Source: an uncultured Alphaproteobacteria bacterium (lineage in GTDB: Bacteria > Pseudomonadota > Alphaproteobacteria > HIMB59 > GCA-002718135). From it: a stretch of DNA of 61,952 bases. The notes under the pieces were generated by a model. That model saw only the letters and a list, made by a program, of their open reading frames with translations, ran no database searches and was not told the origin of the DNA. Position 1 is the first letter of the stretch. Every line of letters starts with the position of its first letter. The translations under genes were made by a program, and so were the position numbers. The stretch spans positions 1 through 61,952 of the forward strand of contig CACMQB010000009.1 of the NCBI GenBank assembly GCA_902615745.1, written 5' to 3'. Below, piece by piece: positions 1 through 9,181 of this stretch.

Positions 1-177
1 GCGCGAATTTATAGAGATTTTAAAAAAGAATTTTCAAAACTACAAGCTGAAAGAGTAAGTGCATTCAAAGAGTTTCACGATGATACGGTAAACAAAAAAT
101 TTAATGATCCTAAAATCACAGTTAAAATTGATGAAGGTGAATTTGAAAAATTTTTAAAGCTTTCAGAAAAATTTTGA
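1..177 (+). CDS. C-terminal end of an unidentified protein (5' end outside window)
   Basis: Frame 1 is open from the first base to a TGA at 175-177 and gives 58 residues rich in Lys, Glu and Phe, ending in FEKFLKLSEKF. The stop lies three bases before the ATG of the desaturase, so the two are probably cotranscribed and perhaps translationally coupled. The segment QAERVSAFKEFH has a faint likeness to the C-terminal tail of PanB-type enzymes, but this is far too weak to name it. No domain can be assigned from the visible part. Confidence 0.6.
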   Translation, partial: ARIYRDFKKEFSKLQAERVSAFKEFHDDTVNKKFNDPKITVKIDEGEFEKFLKLSEKF

Positions 178-180
178 TTA

Positions 181-1197
181 ATGTTTGCGGGCGAAGTTGA
201 TTTAAAAACTTGGTATAAACCAAAAATAGATAAGAAAACTTTAAAGGAACTTTCTAAGAGATCGGATATAAAAGGTTTATTAGATATATCCATATTTATT
301 GTTGCTTTAATATTAAGTGGATATCTATGTATTCTAAGTTGGGGTACTTTATGGTCAATACCTGCTCTTTTGCTTTATGGAAATATTTTCTATTGTAAGA
401 TCATAAGCATTCAACATGAAACAAATCACGAAACATATTTTAAAACAAGAGCGTTAAATAAATTTTTTTATCATATAACTTCTTTACTCGGCGGTTTTGA
501 AGCAGTTAGATGGAAGTGGAGTCATTTTCATCACCATACTTACACTATATTTACACATGAAGAGGTGTACGATTATGAAAATAATAGTCCAAAACCAACA
601 GAACCTGTAAGATTTCTTTTAAATTTTTTACCTCTTGGTCCAATAATTAATATTCAAAAAATAAGACATTTTACACATTTTGAAATTATTAAACATTCAT
701 TTGGGATAATTACTCCTGTTGTAAAAGTTACAGTACCTGAAAAGGAGATAAAAAAAATTATTAATAGTTCAAGATTATACTTAAGTTTTTGGTTGTTCGT
801 AATTTTATGTTCAGTTTTGTTACAATCATGGCTACCAATAATAATGATAATTTTACCTCCATTTTACGGTAACACTATATTAATGATATGCGGCATGACT
901 CAACATGCTGGACTAGCTGATAATATTAAAGATCATAGAAAAAGTACAAGAACAGTTATTATGAATCCCTTTTTTAGTTTTTTGTATTCAAACATGGAGT
1001 ATCATATTGAGCACCACATTTTCCCAAAAATCCCATGCCATAATTTAAAAAAAATTCACAAAATAGTTAAAAATCAAATGCCAGAACCTCATAACGGAAT
1101 AATTTCTGCTTATAGATCAATAATCCCAGCAATATTTAAGCAATCTAAAGATAAAAATTATTTTATTGATGTGAAGGTTCCAGATACGACAATTTAG
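181..1197 (+). CDS. Membrane fatty-acid desaturase family protein
   Basis: A membrane-bound di-iron desaturase of 338 residues. The three histidine boxes of the family are present: HETNH at 79-83, HFHHH at 115-119 and HIEHH at 275-279, with another histidine in TQHAG at 242. Hydrophobic segments lie around 34-72 and 200-238, as expected for an enzyme embedded in the inner membrane with its histidines on the cytoplasmic face. The family uses O2 and an electron donor to insert a double bond into, or hydroxylate, a lipid chain. Substrate and regiochemistry cannot be read from the sequence. The ATG follows the upstream stop by three bases with no clear ribosome site. It is followed after 38 bases by a second di-iron oxygenase, which suggests a joint lipid-modifying role. 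Confidence 0.85.
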   Translation: MFAGEVDLKTWYKPKIDKKTLKELSKRSDIKGLLDISIFIVALILSGYLCILSWGTLWSIPALLLYGNIFYCKIISIQHETNHETYFKTRALNKFFYHITSLLGGFEAVRWKWSHFHHHTYTIFTHEEVYDYENNSPKPTEPVRFLLNFLPLGPIINIQKIRHFTHFEIIKHSFGIITPVVKVTVPEKEIKKIINSSRLYLSFWLFVILCSVLLQSWLPIIMIILPPFYGNTILMICGMTQHAGLADNIKDHRKSTRTVIMNPFFSFLYSNMEYHIEHHIFPKIPCHNLKKIHKIVKNQMPEPHNGIISAYRSIIPAIFKQSKDKNYFIDVKVPDTTI

Positions 1198-1235
1198 TCT
1201 CTTTTTTTTTACTCAAAATATACTATAAACGAATC

Positions 1236-2240
1236 ATGGGAAATCAACTAAATGATAATGATTTTGGTACAAGAGATAAAAGAGGCCATTGGAAACCTTT
1301 TGGCACAATAAGTATTAACCCACCTAAAGATATATTTTTTAACCCGATAAAATTTTTAAAGTATTTTTTTAAATTTCCTGGAATTTTTTTTCCATGGACT
1401 TTTGTTTTTGCAGCAATAACAGTTGCTACATATCTTTTTTTGACTCCTTCTTTAGAGACAATGAAGACTCTTGAAATAGGATGGATATCCTATATATTTT
1501 TCAGAAATGCAGTTATTATTTTACTTTGGACAGGCTTCTTTCATTTAAGACTGAAGACACAAGGAACTTCATTTAAATATAATCCACGACCTTTGGAAAA
1601 AAATAACTCAACATTTTTATTTAATGACCAGACTAAAGACAACCTATTCTATACTTTTTGTAGCGCTATTCCACTGTGGACAGCTTATGAGGTAATTACA
1701 TTTTGGTTATTTGCAAATCAAATAATCCCTTATGTAAGTTGGGAGGCTTATCCAATATATTGTTGTTTTATGTTCTTTCTTGTCCCGTTTATAAGAGACG
1801 CACATTTTTACTTAACTCATAGACTATTACACTGGGCACCCCTTTATAAAATTGCCCATAAAGTTCATCACCGTAATACGAATACAGGTGCTTGGTCGGG
1901 TATGTCTATGCATCCTATAGAGCATATACTCTATTTTTCAGGAATCTTAGTTCATTGGATTATCCCTTCACATCCTCTTGTTGCGATGTATCATGTATTT
2001 CATGCTGGTTTAGCCCCTACACCTGGACATACAGGATATGAGAAAATGACTTTCAAAAATGGTGTTTCAATTCCAACAGGTGATTATATGCATTACATAC
2101 ATCATAAATATTTTGAATGTAACTATTCAGGTGGAAATACTAGTTTTTTAGATAAACTTATGGGTACATTTCATGATGGTTCTGAAGAAGCAACCAAAGA
2201 AGTAATGGCTCGTATCAAAGATAAAGCTCATTACCTCTAA
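1236..2240 (+). CDS. Sterol desaturase / fatty acid hydroxylase superfamily protein
   Basis: A 334-residue integral membrane di-iron oxygenase of the FA_hydroxylase superfamily. Histidine clusters are H190/H195/H199 (HFYLTHRLLH), HKVHH at 208-212, HPIEH at 226-230 and HYIHH at 286-290. Hydrophobic segments occur near 50-70, 84-103, 140-165 and 172-187. Members hydroxylate or desaturate sterols, sphingolipids, carotenoids or alkylglycerols. The substrate here is unknown, and the absence of sterol genes nearby argues for a fatty acyl or carotenoid substrate (inference). It sits 38 bases after the desaturase and 44 before the lactonase gene on the same strand. Confidence 0.82.
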   Translation: MGNQLNDNDFGTRDKRGHWKPFGTISINPPKDIFFNPIKFLKYFFKFPGIFFPWTFVFAAITVATYLFLTPSLETMKTLEIGWISYIFFRNAVIILLWTGFFHLRLKTQGTSFKYNPRPLEKNNSTFLFNDQTKDNLFYTFCSAIPLWTAYEVITFWLFANQIIPYVSWEAYPIYCCFMFFLVPFIRDAHFYLTHRLLHWAPLYKIAHKVHHRNTNTGAWSGMSMHPIEHILYFSGILVHWIIPSHPLVAMYHVFHAGLAPTPGHTGYEKMTFKNGVSIPTGDYMHYIHHKYFECNYSGGNTSFLDKLMGTFHDGSEEATKEVMARIKDKAHYL

Positions 2241-2284
2241 ACTTATCTTCATAAATTTTAAATTTTATTATAATGATCTAAAAT

Positions 2285-3160
2285 ATGAGTAAGGTCGAAT
2301 TATATAAAGATGTAAAAAATAGTTTGGGAGAGGGTATCACGTGGTCTTCAATTGATCAAAGTTTACTTTGGGTAGATATTAAACCAAAATCAGTTTTATT
2401 CAGAATTAATTTATATAACGAAAAATTAGAAACTTTTGATTTACCTGATTTTGTAACAGCGACATCAATAATCTCAAAGAATGAAATTGCTTTAGTCTCA
2501 AATAATGGAGTAAATAAATTTAATTTTCAATCTAAAAAATACGAAAGAATAATTAATGTTGAAGATGATATTTTAACAAATAGATCTAATGATGGTGCAT
2601 CTGATGCGAGGGGCAGGCTCTGGTTTGGCACAATGCAAAATAATTTTAATCAAGATGGAAGTGCAAAATCTTTAAATGCTAAATCTGGTAGTTTATATTG
2701 TCTATCTGACAATAAGGTAAATATTGTTGAAACAAATCTTGGTATACCCAATACATTTATTTGGAGTCCAGATAACACAAAATTTTATTTTGCTGATACA
2801 ACTGAAGGATCATTACTAGAATATAATTTTAACTTAGATGAAGGTAGTTTATCAGATAAAAAAAAATTCTTCGATTTTAATAGAGGTGCTCCAGATGGAT
2901 CAACTATTGATAGTGATGGTTTTATTTGGAATTGTCGTTGGGGTGGATCATGTGTAGTGAGAATTGATCCTAGAGGAAGAATAGATAAAATTTATGAGCT
3001 ACCTGTTGAAAATGTAACAAATTGTGTATTTGGTGGAAGTGATCTAAAAACTTTATTTATCACAAGTGCTGCAAATTCGGGTAAAAATCAACATGATGGT
3101 AGTTTATTTGCATTAAATGTTAATGTACCTGGCCTTGAAGATAATAAATTTAAAATTTGA
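2285..3160 (+). CDS. SMP-30/gluconolactonase family lactonase
   Basis: A 291-residue six-bladed beta-propeller of the SMP-30/gluconolactonase/LRE family, which hydrolyses sugar-acid lactones using one divalent metal. E16 in LGEGITW, N102 and D103 in SNDGASDARGR with RLWFGTM after it, and the later APDGSTIDSDG segment match the conserved metal and active-site stretches. There is no signal peptide, so it is cytoplasmic. It is followed after 32 bases by an aldonate dehydratase, the enzyme that would use its product. A gluconolactonase-like role on an aldonolactone is likely, but the sugar is not determined. Confidence 0.85.
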   Translation: MSKVELYKDVKNSLGEGITWSSIDQSLLWVDIKPKSVLFRINLYNEKLETFDLPDFVTATSIISKNEIALVSNNGVNKFNFQSKKYERIINVEDDILTNRSNDGASDARGRLWFGTMQNNFNQDGSAKSLNAKSGSLYCLSDNKVNIVETNLGIPNTFIWSPDNTKFYFADTTEGSLLEYNFNLDEGSLSDKKKFFDFNRGAPDGSTIDSDGFIWNCRWGGSCVVRIDPRGRIDKIYELPVENVTNCVFGGSDLKTLFITSAANSGKNQHDGSLFALNVNVPGLEDNKFKI

Positions 3161-3192
3161 TTTTTTACTTTAATTAGCTAAAACTTTCACAC

Positions 3193-4926
3193 ATGAATAA
3201 AAAAAATAAATTTAGATCTTCTAATTGGTATAATTCTAAATCACATCGAAGAGATACATTTATTCATAGAGGCTGGATGAGAAATCAAGGTCATCCAAAT
3301 CATTTGTTTGATGGCCGTCCTGTAATTGGTATTTGTAATACATGGTCAGAATTAACTCCTTGTAATGGTCATTTCAGAGAGATAGCAGAGTCTGTTAAAA
3401 AAGGTGTTTATGAAGCTGGCGGTTTTCCTCTTGAATTTCCCGTTTTTTCAGCAAGTGAATCCAATTTAAGACCTACAGCTATGTTGTTTAGAAATTTAGC
3501 AAGTATGGATGTTGAAGAGGCAATAAGGGGTAATCCTATAGACGGAGTCGTACTATTAATGGGGTGTGATAAAACTACACCTTCATTAATGATGGGAGCT
3601 GCAAGTGTAGATCTTCCTACAATAGGTGTTTCAGGTGGCCCAATGCTTAATGGACACCATCAAGGTGAAACAATAGGTTCTGGCACTGGTGTTTGGAAAC
3701 TTGATGCAGATTTAAACGCTGGTGTAATTACAGAAGAAGATTTTATTAATGCAGAAATTTCAATGAGTAGATCAAAAGGTAATTGTATGACAATGGGTAC
3801 TGCATCAACAATGGGATCAATGGTGGAAGCATTAGGGATGTCACTACCAGGAAATGCTGCGATACCTGCAGTTGACTCAAGAAGATATGCTTTAGCTCAT
3901 ATGTCTGGAAAAAGAATTGTTGAAATGGTTAAGGAAGATATAACTATGTCAAAAATTGTTACAAAAAAATCATTTGAAAATGCAATCAAGGTCAATGGAG
4001 CAATAGGTGGATCTACAAATGCAGTTATCCATCTAGCTGCAATCGCAGGTCGAATGGAAATAGATTTAGATTTAGAAGATTGGAATAAATGTGGAGACGG
4101 TATTCCAACATTAGTAAATCTACAACCTTCTGGAAAATACTTAATGGAAGATTTTTATTATGCAGGTGGTGTTCCTGTAGTTATAAAAAGATTAATGGAA
4201 AAAAATCTATTAGAAGAAAATGAAATGACTGTTAATGGAAAAACTATATCTGAGAATAATATAAATGCTAAATGTTGGAACAATGATGTTATCAAAGAAT
4301 TTGAAAATCCATTAACAAAAAATGGAGGAATTAAAATTCTTAGGGGTAATATTGCTCCAAATGGTGCAATTATTAAACCATCAGCTGCATCACCAGAATT
4401 AATGAAACATACTGGAAAAGCGGTAGTTTTTGAAAGTGTAGAAGAATTTCATGAAAAGATTGATGATCCCAATTTAGACGTTGATGAAAATTCAATATTA
4501 GTTTTAAAAAATTGTGGGCCAAAGGGTTACCCTGGTATGGCTGAAGTAGGTAATATGCGTCTTCCACAAAAAGTTCTTAAAAAAGGTGTGAGAGACATGA
4601 TAAGAATATCTGACGCTAGAATGAGTGGTACAGCATACGGTACCGTAATACTTCATACATCTCCAGAAGCTGCAGTTAAAGGTCCTTTAGCAGCAGTTCA
4701 GAATGGTGATGAAATAGAAGTAGATGTTGATCAGGGTATAATGAATTTAAAAGTTAATGAAGAAACAATAAAAAATCGTCTTGAAAATTATTCACCTGTT
4801 GTTCCAGAAATCACAGGTGGTTATCAAAAAATGTATGTAGAGCATGTTATGCAAGCTGACAAAGGAGCAGATCTAGATTTTCTTATTGGAAAAAGAGGAG
4901 CTGAAGTCAAAAGACATAGTCATTAA
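3193..4926 (+). CDS. IlvD/Edd family sugar-acid dehydratase (L-arabonate/D-xylonate type)
   Basis: A 577-residue [2Fe-2S] dehydratase. C57 (in TPCNGH), C125 (in GCDKTTP) and C198 (in GNCMTMG) are the cluster ligands, and S478 in SDARMSGT is the catalytic serine. All four positions are exactly two residues below those I recall for the Rhizobium leguminosarum L-arabinonate dehydratase (C59, C127, C200, S480). This points to the pentonate/hexonate branch rather than branched-chain amino acid IlvD, although dihydroxy-acid dehydratase activity is not excluded. The reaction would be aldonate to 2-keto-3-deoxyaldonate. It sits directly after the SMP-30 lactonase and 19 bases before the next gene. 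Confidence 0.85.
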   Translation: MNKKNKFRSSNWYNSKSHRRDTFIHRGWMRNQGHPNHLFDGRPVIGICNTWSELTPCNGHFREIAESVKKGVYEAGGFPLEFPVFSASESNLRPTAMLFRNLASMDVEEAIRGNPIDGVVLLMGCDKTTPSLMMGAASVDLPTIGVSGGPMLNGHHQGETIGSGTGVWKLDADLNAGVITEEDFINAEISMSRSKGNCMTMGTASTMGSMVEALGMSLPGNAAIPAVDSRRYALAHMSGKRIVEMVKEDITMSKIVTKKSFENAIKVNGAIGGSTNAVIHLAAIAGRMEIDLDLEDWNKCGDGIPTLVNLQPSGKYLMEDFYYAGGVPVVIKRLMEKNLLEENEMTVNGKTISENNINAKCWNNDVIKEFENPLTKNGGIKILRGNIAPNGAIIKPSAASPELMKHTGKAVVFESVEEFHEKIDDPNLDVDENSILVLKNCGPKGYPGMAEVGNMRLPQKVLKKGVRDMIRISDARMSGTAYGTVILHTSPEAAVKGPLAAVQNGDEIEVDVDQGIMNLKVNEETIKNRLENYSPVVPEITGGYQKMYVEHVMQADKGADLDFLIGKRGAEVKRHSH

Positions 4927-4945
4927 TTAAAAATTATTAAAATAG

Positions 4946-5995
4946 ATGAATAACAATTTTAATCCTTTGTCTGCTGAAGAATTAACTTCAAGAATAAATA
5001 AAATTCCTAGAATTAATCTAGCTCAATTACCTACTGTACTTGAATTTGCACCTAATATTTCTAAAGAGTTGGGTATAAATCTTTATATCAAACGAGATGA
5101 TTGCACTGCATTAGCTTTTGGGGGAAACAAAACAAGACATTTAGAGTTTATAATGGCTAAAACATTATCTGGAGATTATGACTGTATTTTAACTGGGGCT
5201 GCATCTCAGTCTAATTTTTGCCGCCAAGCTGTAGCTGCTGCAAATAAACTAAATTTAGATAGTTATTTAGTATTAATGCACGGAATAAAAGGTAACTTAA
5301 TGCAAGGTAATTTTTTATTATATAATATTCTGGGAGCTAATGTTGATGTTATTGATGGTGAGAATTTAGAAGATATACCAAAGCATTTAGATATAAAATA
5401 TAATGAGTTAATAAAAGAAGGTCGAAAACCTCTATTAATTTATGGAGGATTTGGAAAAGAGGACACCACTCTTGCTGGTATAAGTTATGCAAATGCTATG
5501 GCTGAAATTGATTTACAAATGAAAGAGCAAAATTTTATAGCAGATCATCTATTTGTTACTGCCGCTAATATGACACAAGCAGGTTGTGAATTAGGAGCTA
5601 AGATATTAAATTGGCCAACTCGTATTCAAGGTATTTCTCCTGTTTATTGGGAAATGGATATTAAAAAAGATATAGCAAGAATATGTAATGATGCAGCAAA
5701 GATGCTTGATATAAATTTAGAGTTTTCACATAACATGATTAATCATGACAATAATTATGTAGGTGAAAAATATGGTGCGATTACAGAAGATGGAATAAAA
5801 GCAACAAAGCTTTTAGCTAATAAAGAGGGAATTATTTTAGATCCAGTTTATACATCAAAAGGTTTTGCAGCTTTAATTGATTATGTTGAAAAAGGAATCA
5901 TTAAGAAAGGTGAAAACGTCATTTTCATGTTCACTGGTGGTAGTCCGGCAGTTTTTGCATATAACGATGAAATTGCAAATAATTCTACTCAATAA
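4946..5995 (+). CDS. PLP-dependent D-cysteine desulfhydrase / L-cysteate sulfo-lyase family enzyme
   Basis: A 349-residue fold-type II PLP enzyme of the ACC deaminase / D-cysteine desulfhydrase family. K62 in FGGNKTRH is the expected Schiff-base lysine, KRDD at 49-52 is the usual preceding motif, and FTGGSPAVFAY near the C-terminus is the phosphate/active-site loop. The family includes D-cysteine desulfhydrase (DcyD), ACC deaminase and the marine L-cysteate sulfo-lyase CuyA. These cannot be separated from the visible residues alone. It closes the plus-strand run that begins with the desaturase, and its last 11 bases overlap the convergent enolase-superfamily gene. Its place among sugar-acid genes is unexplained. 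Confidence 0.78.
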   Translation: MNNNFNPLSAEELTSRINKIPRINLAQLPTVLEFAPNISKELGINLYIKRDDCTALAFGGNKTRHLEFIMAKTLSGDYDCILTGAASQSNFCRQAVAAANKLNLDSYLVLMHGIKGNLMQGNFLLYNILGANVDVIDGENLEDIPKHLDIKYNELIKEGRKPLLIYGGFGKEDTTLAGISYANAMAEIDLQMKEQNFIADHLFVTAANMTQAGCELGAKILNWPTRIQGISPVYWEMDIKKDIARICNDAAKMLDINLEFSHNMINHDNNYVGEKYGAITEDGIKATKLLANKEGIILDPVYTSKGFAALIDYVEKGIIKKGENVIFMFTGGSPAVFAYNDEIANNSTQ

Positions 5996-7169
5996 TTTCA
6001 AATTTATCTAAATATTTATTTGATAACTTAATACCTAATCCATGTTTATTTTCATCTAATTCGATAAAACCATTTTTTGCTTGAGGTTCGCCATCAAAAA
6101 TATACCAAAATAATTCATTGCCAATTTCTACAGGCCAAAAAGGAAAATACTCAACTATAGGAGCGTTTGCTGAACTCATAGAAATATGAAAATTATGAAC
6201 TTGTCCTGCGTGAGGAATAACTGGTATTTGAAATGCTTCAGCTAAAGCAGAAATTTTATGTGCCTGTGTTATACCACCAACTCTATTCGTATCAAATTGC
6301 ACAACATCAATTGCTTTTTTTTCTAGTAATTGTCTAAAACCAAAAAGTGTATATTCATGTTCACCACCAGATATAGGAGTTCTACATGAGGCTTTTAGAT
6401 CTGCATAACCATCAATATCATCAGCAATAACTGGTTCTTCTAACCAACGAAGATTTTCATTATCAATTAATCGCATCATTCTTTTTGCATATTCAAATGT
6501 CCATCCCATATATACATCTGCCATAAGATCAACATTATCACCAACAACTGATCGCACTGTTTTGATTAACTCAATATTTTTATGCATACCTTCAGCACCA
6601 TCAGTGGGACCCCAACCAAGTCTTAATTTCATTGCTTTAAAACCTTGATCAACATAATCCTTAGCTTCTTTTGCAAGACTATCAAGAGGTTGACTATAAA
6701 GCTTACTTGCATAACAGGGGAGTTTTGATTTAGTTTTTCCACCTAATAATTTGAATACGGGTTGTTTAGCAGATTTTCCAAGTGCATCCCATATTGCAAT
6801 ATCAACAGCACTAATAGCTGTCATACCTACACCTTTTCTCCCCCAAGCAAGTGTTTGGCGATACATCTTTTGCCATATATGCTCATAATCCCATATACTT
6901 TCACCAATAATGGCTGGAGCTAAGTAAGTATCTACAACTGATTTACATGGTTCTGGGGATAATGCTGCATTACCTAAACCTACCAAACCATCACTTGTTT
7001 CTATCTCAACAACTAACCAGCTATGAAATTTATATGTTGTCCATCTATCATTTGAAATATTTTCTTGATTCACAATATCTGCAGCATTTGTGCAAAAATT
7101 TTCATGAATTTTTTGAACAGGCCCTGTCCATTTATAGACCTTTGCTTTAACACTTACAATTTTACTCAC
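5985..7169 (-). CDS. Enolase-superfamily sugar-acid dehydratase, L-rhamnonate dehydratase-like
   Basis: A 394-residue mandelate racemase/muconate-lactonizing family protein. The metal ligands D218, E244 (WLEEP) and E270 (SGGEHEYT) and the D293/H320 dyad (FDTNR, PHAGQ) are visible, with K181-x-R183 on the second strand of the barrel. GWGPTDGAEG at 185-194 and SGGEHEYTLFGFRQL closely resemble the corresponding segments of E. coli RhmD, so L-rhamnonate or a related 6-deoxy aldonate is the likely substrate. The start is a GTG at 7169; no in-frame ATG lies upstream. It is third in a minus-strand unit after the COG3618 lactonase and PdxA-like genes, which would supply its substrate. Confidence 0.82.
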   Translation of the reverse strand: MSKIVSVKAKVYKWTGPVQKIHENFCTNAADIVNQENISNDRWTTYKFHSWLVVEIETSDGLVGLGNAALSPEPCKSVVDTYLAPAIIGESIWDYEHIWQKMYRQTLAWGRKGVGMTAISAVDIAIWDALGKSAKQPVFKLLGGKTKSKLPCYASKLYSQPLDSLAKEAKDYVDQGFKAMKLRLGWGPTDGAEGMHKNIELIKTVRSVVGDNVDLMADVYMGWTFEYAKRMMRLIDNENLRWLEEPVIADDIDGYADLKASCRTPISGGEHEYTLFGFRQLLEKKAIDVVQFDTNRVGGITQAHKISALAEAFQIPVIPHAGQVHNFHISMSSANAPIVEYFPFWPVEIGNELFWYIFDGEPQAKNGFIELDENKHGLGIKLSNKYLDKFEIIE

Positions 7170-7218
7170 AAAATAATTATTATACTAATTTAAATCAATT
7201 TAAGAGAATTTTTTAATA

Positions 7219-8196
7219 TTAAGATAAGAGTTTAAGTAATAACTTTAAAGATTCTAGCATCGGATTTACATTAGCTTTATTTTTACCCACAATATCAAAA
7301 GCTGTTCCATGAGCAGGTGTAGTTATAGGTATTGGCAGACCACCTTGAACAGTAACACCTTTTTCAAATCCAAACGATTTAAGACCTGATTGTATGGCGT
7401 CATGATACATTCCGACAAGACAATTACACTCTTTATTTTTATAAGCTTTAATAAATGATGTATCACATGGTAACGGGCCAAAAACTTTGATTTTCATTTT
7501 TCTTGCTTTGTTTATTGCAGGAATTATTATTTTTTTCTCTTCATTTCCAAACTCAGCGTGAGGATTTAAAGCTTGAACACCTACTTTTGGATTTTTTAAT
7601 CCATTTTTTTTTAAATACTTATTAACTAATTTAATTGGTTCAAGAATATTTTTAATAGTGATATTTTTTGCAACATCTTTAAGGGGAATATGTGAAGTTA
7701 CTCTAGCAGTCCAAAAATTATTTAATACATTGAGTTCACAAACGTAGCTTTTTATTTTAAATTTATTTTTAAAATAATGGAGTTCATCTTTAAATTTCAT
7801 ACCAGCAAGATCTAAACTTGTTTTATTAAACGGAGCAAAATTAATTCCATCTATTTTTTTCTTATTATATAAATCAATCGCTATATCGATAGAATTTAAA
7901 ACAGAAATCCCTGATTTTAAATTTGCTTTTCCAATTGGATATCTTACTTTTCTCTTAGTAATATCAAAGAAAATCTTACTAGTACTTTTAAATTCTATCT
8001 GATCAAAATTATTAATAAACTTAATATTTTTTTTATTTTTTTGTTTTGTTAAATGTCCATCAAATACAGATTTTTCTCCAATAATTACAATATTTATTTT
8101 TTTTAAAATATTATGAGATAGAATTTTAGAAATTAATTCAGGGCCAATTCCAGATGGATCACCTAAAAGAATAGCTATACTTTTTTTATTTCTCAT
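7219..8196 (-). CDS. pdxA: PdxA-family 4-hydroxythreonine-4-phosphate (or 4-phosphotetronate) dehydrogenase
   Basis: A 325-residue NAD-dependent, metal-requiring dehydrogenase. GDPSGIGPE at the N-terminus and the metal-binding histidines in VTSHIPL, GMYHDAIQ and TPAHGTAFD define the family. PdxA makes the 3-amino-2-oxopropyl phosphate precursor for pyridoxal phosphate, while PdxA2 paralogues oxidise 4-phospho-D-erythronate or threonate in sugar-acid catabolism. The position between a lactonase and an aldonate dehydratase argues for the catabolic form, but the partner DUF1537 kinase is not in the window, so B6 synthesis remains possible. Its ATG overlaps the upstream stop by one base (TAATG). 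Confidence 0.8.
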   Translation of the reverse strand: MRNKKSIAILLGDPSGIGPELISKILSHNILKKINIVIIGEKSVFDGHLTKQKNKKNIKFINNFDQIEFKSTSKIFFDITKRKVRYPIGKANLKSGISVLNSIDIAIDLYNKKKIDGINFAPFNKTSLDLAGMKFKDELHYFKNKFKIKSYVCELNVLNNFWTARVTSHIPLKDVAKNITIKNILEPIKLVNKYLKKNGLKNPKVGVQALNPHAEFGNEEKKIIIPAINKARKMKIKVFGPLPCDTSFIKAYKNKECNCLVGMYHDAIQSGLKSFGFEKGVTVQGGLPIPITTPAHGTAFDIVGKNKANVNPMLESLKLLLKLLS

Positions 8197-9104
8197 TAAA
8201 TTCTATAAAACTTCTCTGCATTTTTTAAAAAAATTTTATCATATTCATTTTGTGAAAAATTTTTTACAATATTAAAGTATGAACTCCAATAATTATCAAA
8301 AGTATTAAAAATTTTATCTACAGGAAAATTTGATCCAAACATACACCTATCAATACCAAAAATTTCAATTGTATTAAGAATAAAATATTCAATAGAAATA
8401 ATTGTCCAACTGGGATTAAACATCCCCAACCCTGATATTTTACAAACAAAATTTTCATGTTCGGCTAAAGATTGCATCTTTCTCATCCAATATTTTTTAT
8501 ATTCTTCTGTTTGGAAACAAGGCTCACCAGTATGGTTTAAGATAAATTGTACATTTGGGTAACGTTTTGCTAATTTACAAGCATCATCAAACTGATGAGG
8601 ATATATTTGTATATCAAAAGATAATTTTCTATTGGCCAAATGTCTAAAGTTATCTTGCCATAACTCATCTTTTAAATAATTTTTTTTAGCATGAGAATAT
8701 TGCGGTTTATCTTTATCAAATGACAAAATTTGTCTAATTCCTCGTACATTTTTATATTCAAGGTGTTGATCAAGAACTTCGCTGACTTTTTTTTCAGAAA
8801 AATCAGCAAATGCAACAATCCCATTTGGGATTTTTAAATTATTATTATCTGAAATATTTTGTAACCATTTTGTTTCTTCTATCGGGTTCATTGCATCATG
8901 TTCAGCTTGAACATGTATTGATTTTACGAGATTTTGATTTTTTGCATCATTTAAATAATCATCTAATAAATAACTCTTTTTAATACTTTTAAAACTTCCA
9001 TAAAAAGTTTCGTCTTCATTACCACTTAACCAAGGATAACGTGTTTCTTTAGAATCAAGATCCCATAGATGATGATGTGAATCAACAATAGCTATTTTTT
9101 TCAT
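8196..9104 (-). CDS. Amidohydrolase-2 family sugar lactonase (COG3618, L-fucono/L-rhamnono-lactonase-like)
   Basis: A 302-residue TIM-barrel metal hydrolase. DSHHHLWD near the N-terminus, LNHTGEP in the middle and GSNFPVDK near the C-terminus are the family's metal and catalytic segments. Characterised relatives hydrolyse L-fuconolactone, L-rhamnono-lactone or related lactones, consistent with the enolase-superfamily dehydratase two genes downstream. It is the first gene of a minus-strand unit and diverges from the mutarotase gene across about 77 bases, so both sugar transcripts may share a control region. No signal peptide is seen. Confidence 0.82.
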   Translation of the reverse strand: MKKIAIVDSHHHLWDLDSKETRYPWLSGNEDETFYGSFKSIKKSYLLDDYLNDAKNQNLVKSIHVQAEHDAMNPIEETKWLQNISDNNNLKIPNGIVAFADFSEKKVSEVLDQHLEYKNVRGIRQILSFDKDKPQYSHAKKNYLKDELWQDNFRHLANRKLSFDIQIYPHQFDDACKLAKRYPNVQFILNHTGEPCFQTEEYKKYWMRKMQSLAEHENFVCKISGLGMFNPSWTIISIEYFILNTIEIFGIDRCMFGSNFPVDKIFNTFDNYWSSYFNIVKNFSQNEYDKIFLKNAEKFYRI

Positions 9105-9181
9105 TTATATTTTTTATAGAATTGAATTTTATCTATAAGTTTATAAAATTAATACATATAATTTATTTGAAAAGAGGTATT
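9105..9181. promoter_or_regulatory. Divergent promoter region between sugar lactonase and mutarotase genes
   Basis: A 77-base, almost pure A/T gap lies between two divergent starts and must hold promoters for both the minus-strand lactonase-pdxA-dehydratase unit and the plus-strand mutarotase-oxidoreductase pair. No convincing operator palindrome is visible. AAAAGAGGTATT just before 9182 supplies the ribosome site for the mutarotase. Confidence 0.5.
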
